Positions 36,260 through 46,519 of a stretch of 64,000 nucleotides of DNA are shown here, one piece after another. This DNA comes from Argopecten irradians. Lineage: Eukaryota; Mollusca; Bivalvia; Pectinida; Pectinidae. A model generated the notes under the pieces. It searched no databases. It worked only from the letters and a program-made list of their open reading frames with translations, and had not been told where the DNA came from. Made by a program: the position numbers and the translations under genes. The stretch spans positions 21,972,362 to 22,036,361 of the forward strand of contig NC_091142.1 of NCBI RefSeq assembly GCF_041381155.1, given 5' to 3'. The number at the start of each line of letters is the position of its first letter. The stretch's first letter is position 1.

Positions 36260-36727
36260 CTTTCCACATGTTGTCGTGTAGTATGTTAGAACACTATAAA
36301 TGTGAGCCTTAGAACAGCAATTATCATCAGCATGTTCAATAGGTGGTGCACTTCCGGTTGGCTTATCAACTTTTATGTGATCCAATAATTTCTCTAGAGT
36401 TGCAACATCTTCCTGAGTTCTGTAAAACACATTCCAACAACATTTCTCTATTTTGCTATGAGGGACACCCCAAAAGTCCAAGTCTTTTTGAAATTTCGTA
36501 GTGCATACGTTTCCGGGGACATGGAGACTTCCGTTATCGAGATAATCGAGCACTGCATCGAATACCACTGCACTCTTATTGAAGTAGAACTCTTTCCGTT
36601 CAATTTTGTAATATTTGGAGCTCTCATTGAGTTGCAACAATGGTGAGCTCAGCTTCAGATTAGCATTGATGAATTCATGTTCAACCGTGAAAATTGTTCC
36701 CCTCAAGTTTAGAGTAATGTAATTCAT
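36260..36727 (-). CDS. Kv-like channel exon 1: T1/BTB tetramerisation domain
   Basis: It encodes 156 residues from ATG (36727-36725) to a donor, AAG then GTAAAA (36260/36259). The Met start fits because the T1 fold begins at once (ITLNLRGTIFTV, comparable to the usual I-N-V-G-G-T). The core has DAVLDYLDNGSLHVPGNVC and FQKDLDFWGV, then CCW. His69, Cys75, Cys96 and Cys97 give the exact spacing HX5CX20CC, which binds zinc between subunits in the Kv2, Kv3 and Kv4 classes. The first Gly of the usual NVGGT loop is Arg here (NLRGT), an unusual change. A linker of about 55 residues leads to the intron. Exon 2 continues in frame with S1. Confidence 0.85.
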
Positions 36728-38145
36728 TTTTAAAGAATAGAAACATATATATATATAAAGTCCCTATCACGGAATGTTAAATGGTTATCTTTCAAGCAAA
36801 CTGATTTATCAATTTTTCATGCCAATGAAAAAAATGTGCTTTGCGTTTCCCTTGACAACAACTCCGACGATATACTTTCCGTAATTTCGTGTTATAACAG
36901 TTTTCACAAGATAATAGTTAAATTATTTCCATGGAAATCCGATACTTTGTTTGATTAATTAACGTCCCATTAACAGTCAAAGTCACACGGATTTCTCAAT
37001 ACACAGGTCAAATAGCTTCCGTAAAACTCCCGTGAAAATGATTCCCTTCAGATCACAGTAAAACATACGTGAGATTCCGCTATGTCAAAACGGTACCCAT
37101 GAAATTCCGATAAGGCGTTCTGTGATATTCTAATTCGTAACTTTCCGTGTGATTACAATTCGGATCCAAGTATAACTGATCAGGGGCCCGCTTCAATGCT
37201 ATATTATAGTAGTAAAAATAGCACATCGGAGTATGTATCGGATACCCAGGAGTACACGACAAGTGATATGTGTGTACATGTAGCTGTTTCATTTCCTACC
37301 GACAGTTGTCCATATACTTCAGTATCGATATTGTCTTAAATTACTTATTGTTAAAGATTAACAATGGGCTAATGAGGCGGTAATGAAGTACTGCGAATGG
37401 TACACGCGCTTATTATAATTATGGAGTGTTACTGATTTCCTATACAATAGCATTGTCAGCATAGCGATATATTCATTTTGACTGCCCTTCATATCTATCC
37501 AGATCAAATGTTCTGCAGGTTGACAACAGATAATCATTACGTTCCAAATTATCGTTGTATTTGCCCATATGTTTATCCAGTCAAATATTTTCATTTTTGG
37601 TGATGTCACAACTGCGTATATTAATGGATCCTGAAATGATGACCGGTATTGTCTTCCATCGACCATTCGCCACGACTAAGCTGCATTAAGCTGGTCATGC
37701 CTTGATAACCAGGTAGGTCCGGAGGCTGGATATTGTAAGCTTATACCTCCAGGGATATACGTATTACCAGCAGGGACGGCTGTTGACATTGTTATCACAA
37801 TCATCTTGATCGCTTTTGCCCCGGCGAATTGGTATCTAAGGCTTTGTTATTATGCCATTGTTTCCATGCAATGTAAGCAAATATGCATGGTTCGTCGATT
37901 GTTTGGAGACAATAAACCATTCGATACTGTATCAAAACGATTAAAGTCTAGTTTATAAAAATGTGTAATGTTTACAAATAATCATTATGAGGACAATTAG
38001 AGTCATCACTATTTTAAAGTAGTATACAACCTAGTCACTACAACCTTACACTACTTTGAATGTTTTATAAAATACCTATAAAATGTTTATAAATACTTTG
38101 AATGTTTTAATTGTAAAATATCCTATAAAATGTTTATAATCACCT
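36728..38145. other. Upstream of the Kv-like gene; long minus-strand frame with one stop
   Basis: A (TA)n run lies at 36747-36759 just 5' of the T1 exon. From about 37850 down to 37358 (minus) one frame stays open except for a single TAG. Its lower part reads VVTSPKMKIFDWINIW, which loosely recalls the S2-S3 linker and S3 of a Kv channel. An acceptor-like CATCATTTCAG precedes it. I do not assign it. The rest is AT-rich with nothing recognised. Confidence 0.3.
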
Positions 38146-38509
38146 TGAGTTGAGCGTTCGCCCCCTGTGAGGAATTGTACCCTGGCCGAGACACACCAAA
38201 GTCAGTGTATTACAGTAGTTGGGACGACTGTTCGCCTGTTGTCACGGGTGGGGTCGTGTTGCTTGGTGTCTTCAGGCGGCATGCTCCAGTGATATAAGCA
38301 CTATAAAACGGGCAACAGTGTTCCACTGATACAAAGAATGGGACACATCATGAATGATACCGCAGTCCTCCCAGTGCCACTCCACCCTCGCACAAGACAC
38401 GTCACATATCACTCAACCACACCGCTATAGCATGGGGCAGGGTCCGTCGCTTCACTATGACCATGAGCTGTTTAAAAGGACGTTAATAAATCAATCAAAC
38501 AAACAATTA
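38146..38509 (+). mobile_element. SINE-like element, copy 3 (riddled with small insertions)
   Basis: The order of blocks matches the family (TTGAGCGTTCGCCCC, GTCTTCAGGCGGCATGC, GGACGTTAATAAATC with CAAACAAAC), but single-base insertions occur every few bases relative to the other copies. It lies at the left border of the 2.28-kb duplication. Confidence 0.8.
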
Positions 38510-39570
38510 TTTCACTTGATCGTATTACTTTAGATCTCGTAATAACGAGTCCTAGGTTAAACGAATCGTGTCTTTACTATGATAATAATGCACAGGAGGC
38601 AAGATGCAGGTTCACAATATTCAGGAACCTCGACTGTTTCATCATGATGCAAAAACGTATCCAATCTAATCCATTTATAGAATTTCAATATATTTTGTAT
38701 ATATAATTAAGATATTCATACAATAGTAGTTGTCTTGTAAAAAGCGACTATCGACTCCATCTTGCGAAAGCCCCACTTTAAGCCTTGGTTGAGCACTTAA
38801 GTCACGCCATATTCTATGAAAGCCGTAGTATATGGCTTTCTGTTTCTGCTACGAATAGTTTAAACATAGATGCCCTGTAGGTAGGGCGTTTGAATTGTTA
38901 TATATGTAATTTCTCGAATTGAATAATTTCGTTATAATTCCTTATCCAAGAATCACACAAAGCCTAATGAACAAATTTGAAATTTTAAGTTTTCTTTTCA
39001 TCACTTTGCCGTTTTCACTGAATTTCAATGTAGTTTCCTTTAGAATCCACTAAATCTTGATATTATGTTTTAGGACCAATCATATTCTTCATTTGATAAT
39101 ATATATATATCAAATATTCAAAATTAATACGTTTTCATGGTAATCCTTCATATCTTGTGAATTTCTGACAAGTTATATCCAAGTGAATGGTGTGCCTCTG
39201 ACATAAAGAGTAGTTAAATTAACATATCACAAAATAAACTCTCTTATTGGAAATTTGAAAATCATTTTAGATAGTTTGACTTCGTAAAGATCTGAACTGC
39301 ACTGTCTGCCATGTTGCCTCTGATCTTGTACTGCCCCACTCAGAATGAAGAGAACTCAAACACACACAAAATTCTCTGGTAACAACATTGGTATGGAATT
39401 TCATGAAGAATTCATGCAATGCATGCACGACCAGAGTAGACATATTACAACAGTTACTATGCTGACATGTTCAGTGTCTAAGGTGGTTGAAGGACTTACC
39501 TGTAGCTGTAGATTATGTTACACAATAGCCATAGTTAGCACTGTACATTAGAGTGCCATGTTTTAAGTAA

Positions 39571-39675
39571 GAGAAACACCTCAAAACTGTAGATTAGTCA
39601 AAGATAGTGAAACAATGTCTTTCGGCCCTTCGTACCTAGCATTGCTTGACTAATTTACAGTTTTCGGTGTTTCTC
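39571..39675. repeat. Hairpin element, decayed copy
   Basis: The arms GAGAAACACC...CTGTAGATTAGTCAA and TTGACTAATTTACAG...GGTGTTTCTC are complementary. Compared with the copy at 41847-41953 it has lost about 9 bp of the right arm and gained several single-base insertions. Confidence 0.8.
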
Positions 39676-39679
39676 CTAT

Positions 39680-39868
39680 ACATATAGCAGTATAAAAAGG
39701 GCAACAGTTCCACTATACAAGAAGACACAAAACGAACAATACCGCAGTCTCTCCGGTACACTCACCCTCGCACAACATACACGCCAACACACCGCATACA
39801 TGGGAGGCCGTCCTTACATGACCATGAGCTGTTAATGGGACGTTAATAAATTCAAAACAAACAAACCG
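39680..39868 (+). mobile_element. SINE-like element, copy 4 (3' part)
   Basis: It runs from ATAGCAGTATAAAAAGGGC to GGGACGTTAATAAATTC with a CAAACAAAC tail. It has several single-base insertions relative to its duplicate at 41961-42147. Confidence 0.8.
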
Positions 39869-39990
39869 GTCTTTTTGTTCCCAAACACACGCACCTCACG
39901 CACGCTACACACTGCAGATATGGGGAGGCCGTCCTTACACGACCCTGGCTGTTAATAGGACGTTAAAATAATCAGACAAACAAACAAATT
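39869..39990 (+). mobile_element. SINE-like element, copy 5 (3' end only)
   Basis: It begins in the CACGCACCTCACGCACGC block and runs through GGAGGCCGTCCTTACACGA and AATAGGACGTTAAAATAATC to a CAAACAAAC tail. It belongs to a slightly different subtype (ACACGACCCTGGCTG). It follows copy 4 directly, so one element has inserted in the tail of the other. Confidence 0.75.
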
Positions 39991-40286
39991 ATTCAAATTG
40001 GTTCTCCTTCACATAATGAAGCGCCAGACCAATGTAGAACCAAAACCATTCATTCCTACAGAATAAGGATTTTAAATAAATTGTTATATTACAGCGTATT
40101 TCATAGAATTTTATGGCCAAATAATGTCTCTATCGCATTGGATAAAAATGTAGTTTGATTACTCTGAATCAATAATTTGTGCGTATACGTTCATTGTATA
40201 TCAGTTTTAGAAAAATGCAAACCTTAGCTTCTTGGCCTTCAACAAACACTTGTGTATCCCGCCGTTCATTGGCTAAAACTTCTGCA

Positions 40287-40820
40287 GGTGGGACGTTAGA
40301 ATCGTACCTGCTGCCCCTATTGCATGATCGTAAAAGGCGACTAAATTTAGGATCTTATCTTTTCTCTTCTTCCTAAACAACTTTATCTTTCCTAATGCCT
40401 CCCTTGGCACCGCCTCACTTTTGGCCTTGAGTTGAGCGTGTTCGCCCCTGTGAGGAAGGCTCTGGGTTCTGTTCCCTGGCCGAGACACACCAAAGTCTAT
40501 AAAAGTGGTAGTTTCTGCTCCTGCTTAGCGTTCAGCATACAGGGAGTGGGACGACTGGTTCGCCTGTTGTCAGTATAATGTGACCGGGTGGGGTGTGTTG
40601 CTTGGTGTCTTCGGCGGCATGCTTCATCAGTGATATAGCACTATAAAAAGGGCAACAGTTCCACTATACAAGAAGGACACAACACGAACATACCGCAGTC
40701 TCCCAGTGCACTCACCTCGCACAACATACACGCAACACACCGCATACATGGGAGGCCGTCCTTGACATGACTCATCAGCTGTTAATAGGACGTTAATAAT
40801 CATCAAATCAAACAAACAAG
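40287..40820 (+). mobile_element. SINE-like element, copy 6 (long, near complete)
   Basis: About 530 bp. The 5' block reads CTGCTGCCCCTATTGCATGA and GTAAAAGGCGACTAAATTTA. A tRNA-like head follows (TTGAGTTGAGCGTGTTCGCC to GGGTTCTGTTCCCTGG). A second tRNA-like pair comes next (CTTAGCGTTCAGCA, GACTGGTTCGCC), then the body and the TAGGACGTTAATAAT tail. It has two box A/box B-like pairs in tandem and no open reading frame. It lies at the junction of the two duplication units. Confidence 0.85.
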
Positions 40821-41846
40821 TATTTCACTTGTATATTACTTTGATCTCGTATACGGTCCAGTAAACGTGTCTTTATAATGATAATAATGCACGGAGGCAG
40901 ATGCATTCACATATTCAGAACTGATGTTCTCCAATGAATAAGTTCCAACTAATCTTTATAGAATTTCAATATTTTGTATATATAATTAAGATATTCATAC
41001 AATAGTAGTTGTCTTGTAAAAAGCGACTATCGATTCTATCTTGCGAAAGCCCCACTTTAAGCCTTGGTTGAGCACTAAGTCACGCCATATTCTATGAAAG
41101 CCGTAGTATATGGCTTTCTGTTTCTGCTACGAATAGTTTAAACATAGATGCCCTGTAGGTAGGGCGTTTGAATTGTTATATATGTAATTTCTCGAATTGA
41201 ATAATTTCGTTATAATTCCTTATCCAAGAATCACACAAAGCCTAATGAACAAATTTGAAATTTTAAGTTTTCTTTTCATCACTTTGCCGTTTTCACTGAA
41301 TTTCAATGTAGTTTCCTTTAGAATCCACTAAATCTTGATATTATGTTTTAGGACCAATCATATTCTTCATTTGATATATATATATATCAAATATTCAAAA
41401 TTAATACGTTTTCATGGTAATCCTTCATATCTTGTGAATTTCTGACAAGTTATATCCAAGTGAATGGTGTGCCTCTGACATAAAGAGTAGTTAAATTAAC
41501 ATATCACAAAATAAACTCTCTTATTGGAAATTTGAAAATCATTTTAGATAGTTTGACTTCGTAAAGATCTGAACTGCACTGTCTGCCATGTTGCCTCTGA
41601 TCTTGTACTGCCCCACTCAGAATGAAGAGAACTCAAACACACACAAAATTCTCTGGTAACAACATTGGTATGGAATTTCATGAAGAATTCATGCAATGCA
41701 TGCACGACCAGAGTAGACATATTACAACAGTTACTATGCTGACATGTTCAGTGTCTAAGGTGGTTGAAGGACTTACCTGTAGCTGTAGATTAGTTACACA
41801 ATAGCCATAGTTAGCACTGTACATTAGAGTGCCATGTTTTAAGTAA

Positions 41847-41953
41847 GAGAAACACCTCAAACTGTAGATTAGTCAAGATAGTGAACAATGCTCGGCCCTT
41901 CGTACCTAGCATTGTCCATTATCTTGACTAATTTACAGTTTTCGGTGTTTCTC
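41847..41953. repeat. Hairpin element, intact copy
   Basis: A near-perfect foldback of about 45-bp arms: GAGAAACACC...ACTGTAGATTAGTCAAGATA and TATCTTGACTAATTTACAGT...GGTGTTTCTC. The loop contains CGGCCCTTCGTACC. The size and symmetry fit a small foldback MITE. Confidence 0.85.
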
Positions 41954-41960
41954 CTATACA

Positions 41961-42147
41961 TATAGCAGTATAAAAAGGGCAACAGTTCCACTATACAAGA
42001 AGACACAACACGAACATACCGCAGTCTCCCGGTACACTCACCTCGCACAACATACACGCAACACACCGCATACATGGGAGGGCCGTCCTTACATGACCAT
42101 AGCTGTTAATGGGACGTTAATAATTCAAACAACAACAAACAAACAAA
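41961..42147 (+). mobile_element. SINE-like element, copy 7 (3' part)
   Basis: The duplicate of copy 4, with the cleaner family sequence (TATAAAAAGGGCAACAG to GGGACGTTAATAATTC) and a CAAACAACAACAAAC tail. Confidence 0.85.
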
Positions 42148-42264
42148 CCGGTCTTCCAAAAACACGCACCTCACGTACGCTACACACTGCAGATATGGGA
42201 GGCCGTCCTTACACGACCCTGGCTGTTAATAGGACGTTAAAATAATCAGACAAACAAACAAATT
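42148..42264 (+). mobile_element. SINE-like element, copy 8 (3' end only)
   Basis: The duplicate of copy 5 (ACACGACCCTGGCTG subtype), ending AATAGGACGTTAAAATAATC with CAGACAAACAAAC. Confidence 0.75.
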
Positions 42265-42560
42265 ATTCAAATTGGTTCTCCTTCACATAATGAAGCGCCA
42301 GACCAATGTAGAACCAAAACCATTCATTCCTACAGAATAAGGATTTTAAATAAATTGTTATATTACAGCGTATTTCATAGAATTTTATGGCCAAATAATG
42401 TCTCTATCGCATTGGATAAAAATGTAGTTTGATTACTCTGAATCAATAATTTGTGCGTATACGTTCATTGTATATCAGTTTTAGAAAAATGCAAACCTTA
42501 GCTTCTTGGCCTTCAACAAACACTTGTGTATCCCGCCGTTCATTGGCTAAAACTTCTGCA

Positions 42561-43085
42561 GGTGGGACGTTAGAATCGTACCTGCTGCCCCTATTGCATG
42601 ATCGTAAAAGGCGACTAAATTTAGGATCTTATCTTTTCTCTTCTTCCTAAACAACTTTATCTTTCCTAATGCCTCCCTTGGCACCGCCTCACTTTTGGCC
42701 TTGAGTTGAGCGTTCGCCCGTGTGAGGAAGGCTCTGGGTTCTGTGTCCTGGCCAAGACACACCAAAGTCTATAAAAGTAGTAGTTTTTACTCCTGCTTAG
42801 CGCTCAGCATACAAGGAGTGGGACGACTGGTTCGCCCGTTGTCAGTATAATGTGACCGGTCGGGGTGTGTTGCTTGGTGTCTTCGGCGGCATGATCCAGT
42901 GATATAGCACTATAAAAAGGGCAACAGTTCCACTATACAAGAAGACACAACATGAAAATACCGCAGTCTCCCAAAACACGCACTTCGCACAACATACACG
43001 CAACACACCGTATACATGGGAAGCCGTCCTTACATTACCATAGCTGTTAATAGGATGTTAATTAAGCAAAAAACAAACAAACAAA
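42561..43085 (+). mobile_element. SINE-like element, copy 9 (long, near complete)
   Basis: About 525 bp with the same order of parts as copy 6. It differs from copy 6 mainly in the body (CGGTCGGGGTGTG, ATGATCCAG) and tail (AATAGGATGTTAATTAAGC), so it is not simply a recent duplicate of copy 6. That fits a crossover breakpoint inside the SINE. Confidence 0.85.
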
Positions 43086-43752
43086 CTGAAACTTCTTTCA
43101 AAAATATCTGCATTGGGTACGATCTCCATGTCACCGTAAATGTCAAAGATGTGAAGCATTAAAGAAGATGAAAGTCCTTATTCTTGATTGAAGAAATATT
43201 AAAATATGTAACGTGATTGTAAAATGCATCAGACGTTATTTGCTATCATACATTGTATTCGGTCTATTTCAAAGAAAGCTTTTAATCCTCTAAGATACAT
43301 TATTTTACTCTGATAGTGTACCGTAGAGGAAAGGAATTAAAAGTTTGATTTCAATTAGATCGCTTTCTGGGTATCATGTCAGATCGAGATACAATATCCT
43401 ATTGAAAACGATTTTTACACTGTTAACCTATACTATACAGAAGAAGTTTTTACAGATGAAAAACAATTGTGAATGGATACAAACAGCAAATCTCTAATAC
43501 TGGGTGTTTAAGAAAACATGTCCCGATTTAGATTGGTTGCCCAGTTATGGCGCATATGTCCTTAAGTCGGTAGAAGTTTTCTGAAACAACCTGTATAAAG
43601 TAGCATCTGCTTTCAGATGTTAAAATTCTTCTAGAAAACTTATACCAACATCAGACCACTTACATTAAGCAAATGTCTTTACTTCCCACCACTTTTTCGG
43701 ATCTGGACAACGTTTGTCCGAACAAAAGGTAGTTTGCAATTCCGCAAAGAGA
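43086..43752. other. Spacer 3' of the DUF3504 pseudogene
   Basis: AT-rich, with no exon or repeat recognised. It may hold diverged 3' sequence of the pseudogene on the minus strand. Confidence 0.4.
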
Positions 43753-44732
43753 TCAAAAATCATTTCCGATTCTGATACATAAGCGTTCCACAGGGTTGCA
43801 ACCAAAGTGCCTTTTCTTCAGATTATCTTCCTGAACGAAACAAAAGGTGAACAAAAAGTTTCCATCACTTTTTGTGTTGCTGCTGTTTTGTGACATCCAA
43901 AGCACATCTTTCTTCTGTGCCAGTATGCAATAGAAAATCTTCAAGAAATTATCAACGGTGCATGTATTCACCATCTTTACTGTACGATCTTTGTAGGTAA
44001 TAGAGCCATCCCATTTCAGATGTATTTTCCATAGCCTAAAATGTTGCTCGTCATTCACTGGCCCGTCGGGCGTCTGTTTCTGATATTCATCATGTGCATC
44101 TGTTGTCCAAGACAGATTCTTTCTACGTCCTCGGGTCTAATTTGGGTATCCTTCTTTTAAAGACAGGAGACGTTCGCTGTCGCGAAGAATTACTGAGATG
44201 AACAACATTTTCTATGTTTTGGCCTTTTACACTACATCCAATTCCCTTTTCGATCACCGACTTCATCCAGGCATGCATCACCTTTCTGAAGCGAATGAAG
44301 CTGTAGTTTGTTTCATCGAGAAAGTTTTTGTCATATATTCATTTGTCTTAGTCTAAGACTGTGTAACAAAACACTCGCGATTAAATAATGATTTTCCAGT
44401 GGATAGTCCTGTCCGTCTTTTCTCCTCGCTTCGACTATAAATCGTTGAAGCCAATAATCCATTGTCACCACGTTTATTGCATGTAACTCAGGAATGTCTT
44501 TATTCTCTCTCCATTCCTCAAACACATTCACACTCCACTGTGTATTCTTCTTTGTATTGACATTTGCTTGTCCTTTCACGAGATTCTCAGGTTCTTTGTC
44601 TGTAACGGAAGCACCGAATGTCAACTGTGGCGGAGAATTCAAGTCAGAATTACCCAACTCATTTTTCCAATAAAGTTCTGTCCCCTCCGGATAATTAGAA
44701 TGATTACTGGTTTCTTGTTTGACGCCACTCAT
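43753..44732 (-). pseudogene. Broken Crypton/ZMYM-type (DUF3504) gene
   Basis: Reading on the minus strand, the first frame (44732-44331) has an N-terminal segment. It is followed by NTKKNTQWSVNVFEEWRENK, a spacer with LQRFIVEARRKDG, and YPLENHYLIASVLLHSLR, the conserved start of the DUF3504 domain shared by ZMYM2, QRICH1 and Crypton-derived proteins. A small indel near 44335 shifts the frame. The domain then resumes as NFLDETNYSFIRFRKVMHAW and KSVIEKGIG. After a further shift near 44130 a frame open to 43753 has WDGSITYKDRTVKMVNTCTV and DNFLKIFY, a block I associate with related transposon-borne proteins. At least two frame breaks make it non-functional as read. The start is uncertain. Confidence 0.65.
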
Positions 44733-45299
44733 TCAGCTCCACCCACCATTCCATCTGAGATAGCCTAATTGTAGTACAGATAAATACTCTACATATAATT
44801 TGTAATTCACTCAAACATCTAAGTTGTCATAACCCGAGCATGTGCAAGCCGATAGGCCCCAATAGCAACCCATTGGGATAGAGGGTACAGAGTACCCGGT
44901 ACTAGAATCAGTTAATATACTGTAGTTGATTATCTTAGTACTTCAGCGGATCTATTTAATGTGATATCTGACTTTGAAATACATGTATGTAATGTATATA
45001 TTATTGATATAGATAAAGTACGTCAATAGCCACATAATACAAAATGAGTGTGGAATATAATGGCTTTCTTAAGCAATGCAGAATAATTCTGTAATGTGGG
45101 ATAATTATTTAGTGGAATGTAGTTAAGCAACAGGATATACATACACTGTAGTGTTACCATAATCTGAGTTGTGACCAAACTAAAGTATTCTATGTAATTG
45201 TGTAGATTATGTATTTGATGTATCTGATACATAATGTATCTCTACTCCCGGCTAAATTTTAGATTTAGGAACATTATTTTGTAGTTGATGTATCTCTGT
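44733..45299. other. Spacer, nothing recognised
   Basis: Between the pseudogene and the next SINE. AT-rich, without exon-like frames. Confidence 0.4.
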
Positions 45300-45615
45300 T
45301 CTATATAGTGGTAGTTTCTACTCCTGCTTAGCGTTCAGCATACAGGGAGTGGGACGACTGGTTCGCCCGTTGTTAGTATAATGTGACCGGGTGGGGTGTG
45401 TTGCTTGGTGTCTTCGGCGGCATGCTTCAGTGATATAGCACTATAAAAAGGGCAACAGTTCCACTATACAAGAAGACACAACACGAACATACCGCAGTCT
45501 CCCAGTCCACTTACCTCGCACAACATACACGCAACACACCGCATACATGGGAGGCCGTCCTTACATGACCATAGTTGTTAATAGGACGTTAATAAATCAA
45601 ACAAACAAACAAATA
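45300..45615 (+). mobile_element. SINE-like element, copy 10 (5'-truncated)
   Basis: It begins at GTGGTAGTTTCTACTCCTGC, just upstream of the second tRNA-like pair (CTTAGCGTTCAGCA, GACTGGTTCGCCC), and runs to GGACGTTAATAAATC with three CAAA repeats. It is close to the family consensus, so this insertion is fairly young. Confidence 0.85.
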
Positions 45616-46519
45616 CTCCCAATGTATTTGTTTGATAGACCTCTGTTACACACGGATCGTGTGTCTGGAGTGAATAAAATGAATTAATTTGTAAATTGTA
45701 AAAGTGGAAATATCAGTTAGTTTTATGACTCATTTCAGTCCATTGCTTATAGTAAAACAGTACAGGTCAAACTAATATGCTCGCAATGTGACGTCTAAAT
45801 ATTTTTTTAATCAATAGGTCTGAAAAAATGAATGGGAAGAAAAAACTATTTGCCGGATCTTGGCCGTTTGACGGAGTTATTATTTTTTAGGTGTTACATG
45901 TATTTATCTATCCGTATTACATGTGTTTAAAAAAAATAACGTTGTTTATTCAGACGTGACTTGAGAATTAGGTAAATTACTTGTACGTATTACTTTACAG
46001 TTTACTCCTCTATCTTATATTTTGTATGGTTTTTACTCCTCTATCTTATATTTTGTATGGTTTTTTACTGTTTTTTTATCTAACATGCTTAATTCCAATG
46101 AAATATAATAATCTTATATTGCCTGGCACCTGTGATGTTGCACCACCTCGTTTATATGTTGTGGGTGTACGTATTTTATTCAGATATTATGACATGTAGC
46201 TTTTAGATTAGCATTATCGAAATTTCTTTGGGGCGAACTACCAAAAAAGTTTTTTACATAATTAATAACACTGAAGTCCAAATTTCTGGCTACGACATGA
46301 GTTAAAGAACCCTTTTTAAGATGTTCTTATCTGTACAAGACAATCTTGTTTAAAATATACTATTAATTAATTAACCTTCGTTTGATTATATATTAAGAAC
46401 TGCCAAGGTAAATATGACGTATACATTATCATTGTATTATTTCCTTGGCTACTGCTTAGGTCACCTGTGCGAAGTCTATTCTATAATCGCCTGAAGCTTT
46501 TGTGTGTCGTGTGTTCGTA
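45616..46519. other. Spacer with a short direct repeat
   Basis: A 31-bp block (TACTCCTCTATCTTATATTT then TGTATGGTTTT) is repeated twice in tandem at 46003-46064. Otherwise it is AT-rich with no gene seen. Confidence 0.5.

Larger units (their letters stand above)
34071..36727 (-). other. Kv-type voltage-gated potassium channel-like gene (partial, probably broken)
   Basis: Three pieces in the correct 5'-3' order on the minus strand are a T1 domain exon (36727-36260), an S1-S2 exon (35032-34794) and an S4-like piece (34280-34071). The first two join cleanly in phase 0. The S1-S2 exon ends in phase 2 at a good donor (GTAAGA). The S3 segment, the S5-pore-S6 module with its selectivity filter and the C-terminus were not found. 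The intron after S2 is mostly a SINE. T1 domains let Kv subunits assemble as tetramers at the plasma membrane, and the zinc motif points to the non-Shaker Kv classes (Kv2-4 type). A pseudogene is the simplest reading, but a gene with remote exons cannot be ruled out. Confidence 0.6.
38510..40820. repeat. Tandem duplication, unit 1
   Basis: This segment recurs almost base for base at 40821-43085, with an offset of 2274-2279 bp. Shared content includes a unique stretch, a ~105-bp hairpin, two SINE 3' fragments and, at the right end, a long SINE copy. Short frames duplicated with it (39345-39551 and 40179-40376) have no domain and are not taken as genes. Unit 1 carries many more small insertions than unit 2, chiefly at its left end. 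Confidence 0.95.
40821..43085. repeat. Tandem duplication, unit 2
   Basis: The second copy of the segment at 38510-40820, in the same orientation. It has the cleaner sequence of the two. It ends in a long SINE copy (42561-43085), after which the similarity stops. Three SINEs at the left edge, middle and right edge are what unequal crossover between two SINEs would leave. Confidence 0.95.

Noticed and set aside
36747..36759. TATA box for the Kv-like gene
   Set aside because: It is a simple (TA)n run like those at 2745 and 35638, only ~20 bp from the ATG, so it cannot be taken as a promoter element.
39345..42650. Pairs of identical frames (39345/41622 and 40179/42453) suggesting paralogous genes
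   Set aside because: They are carried by the 2.28-kb duplication and, in the second pair, run into a SINE; no domain or splice context supports them.
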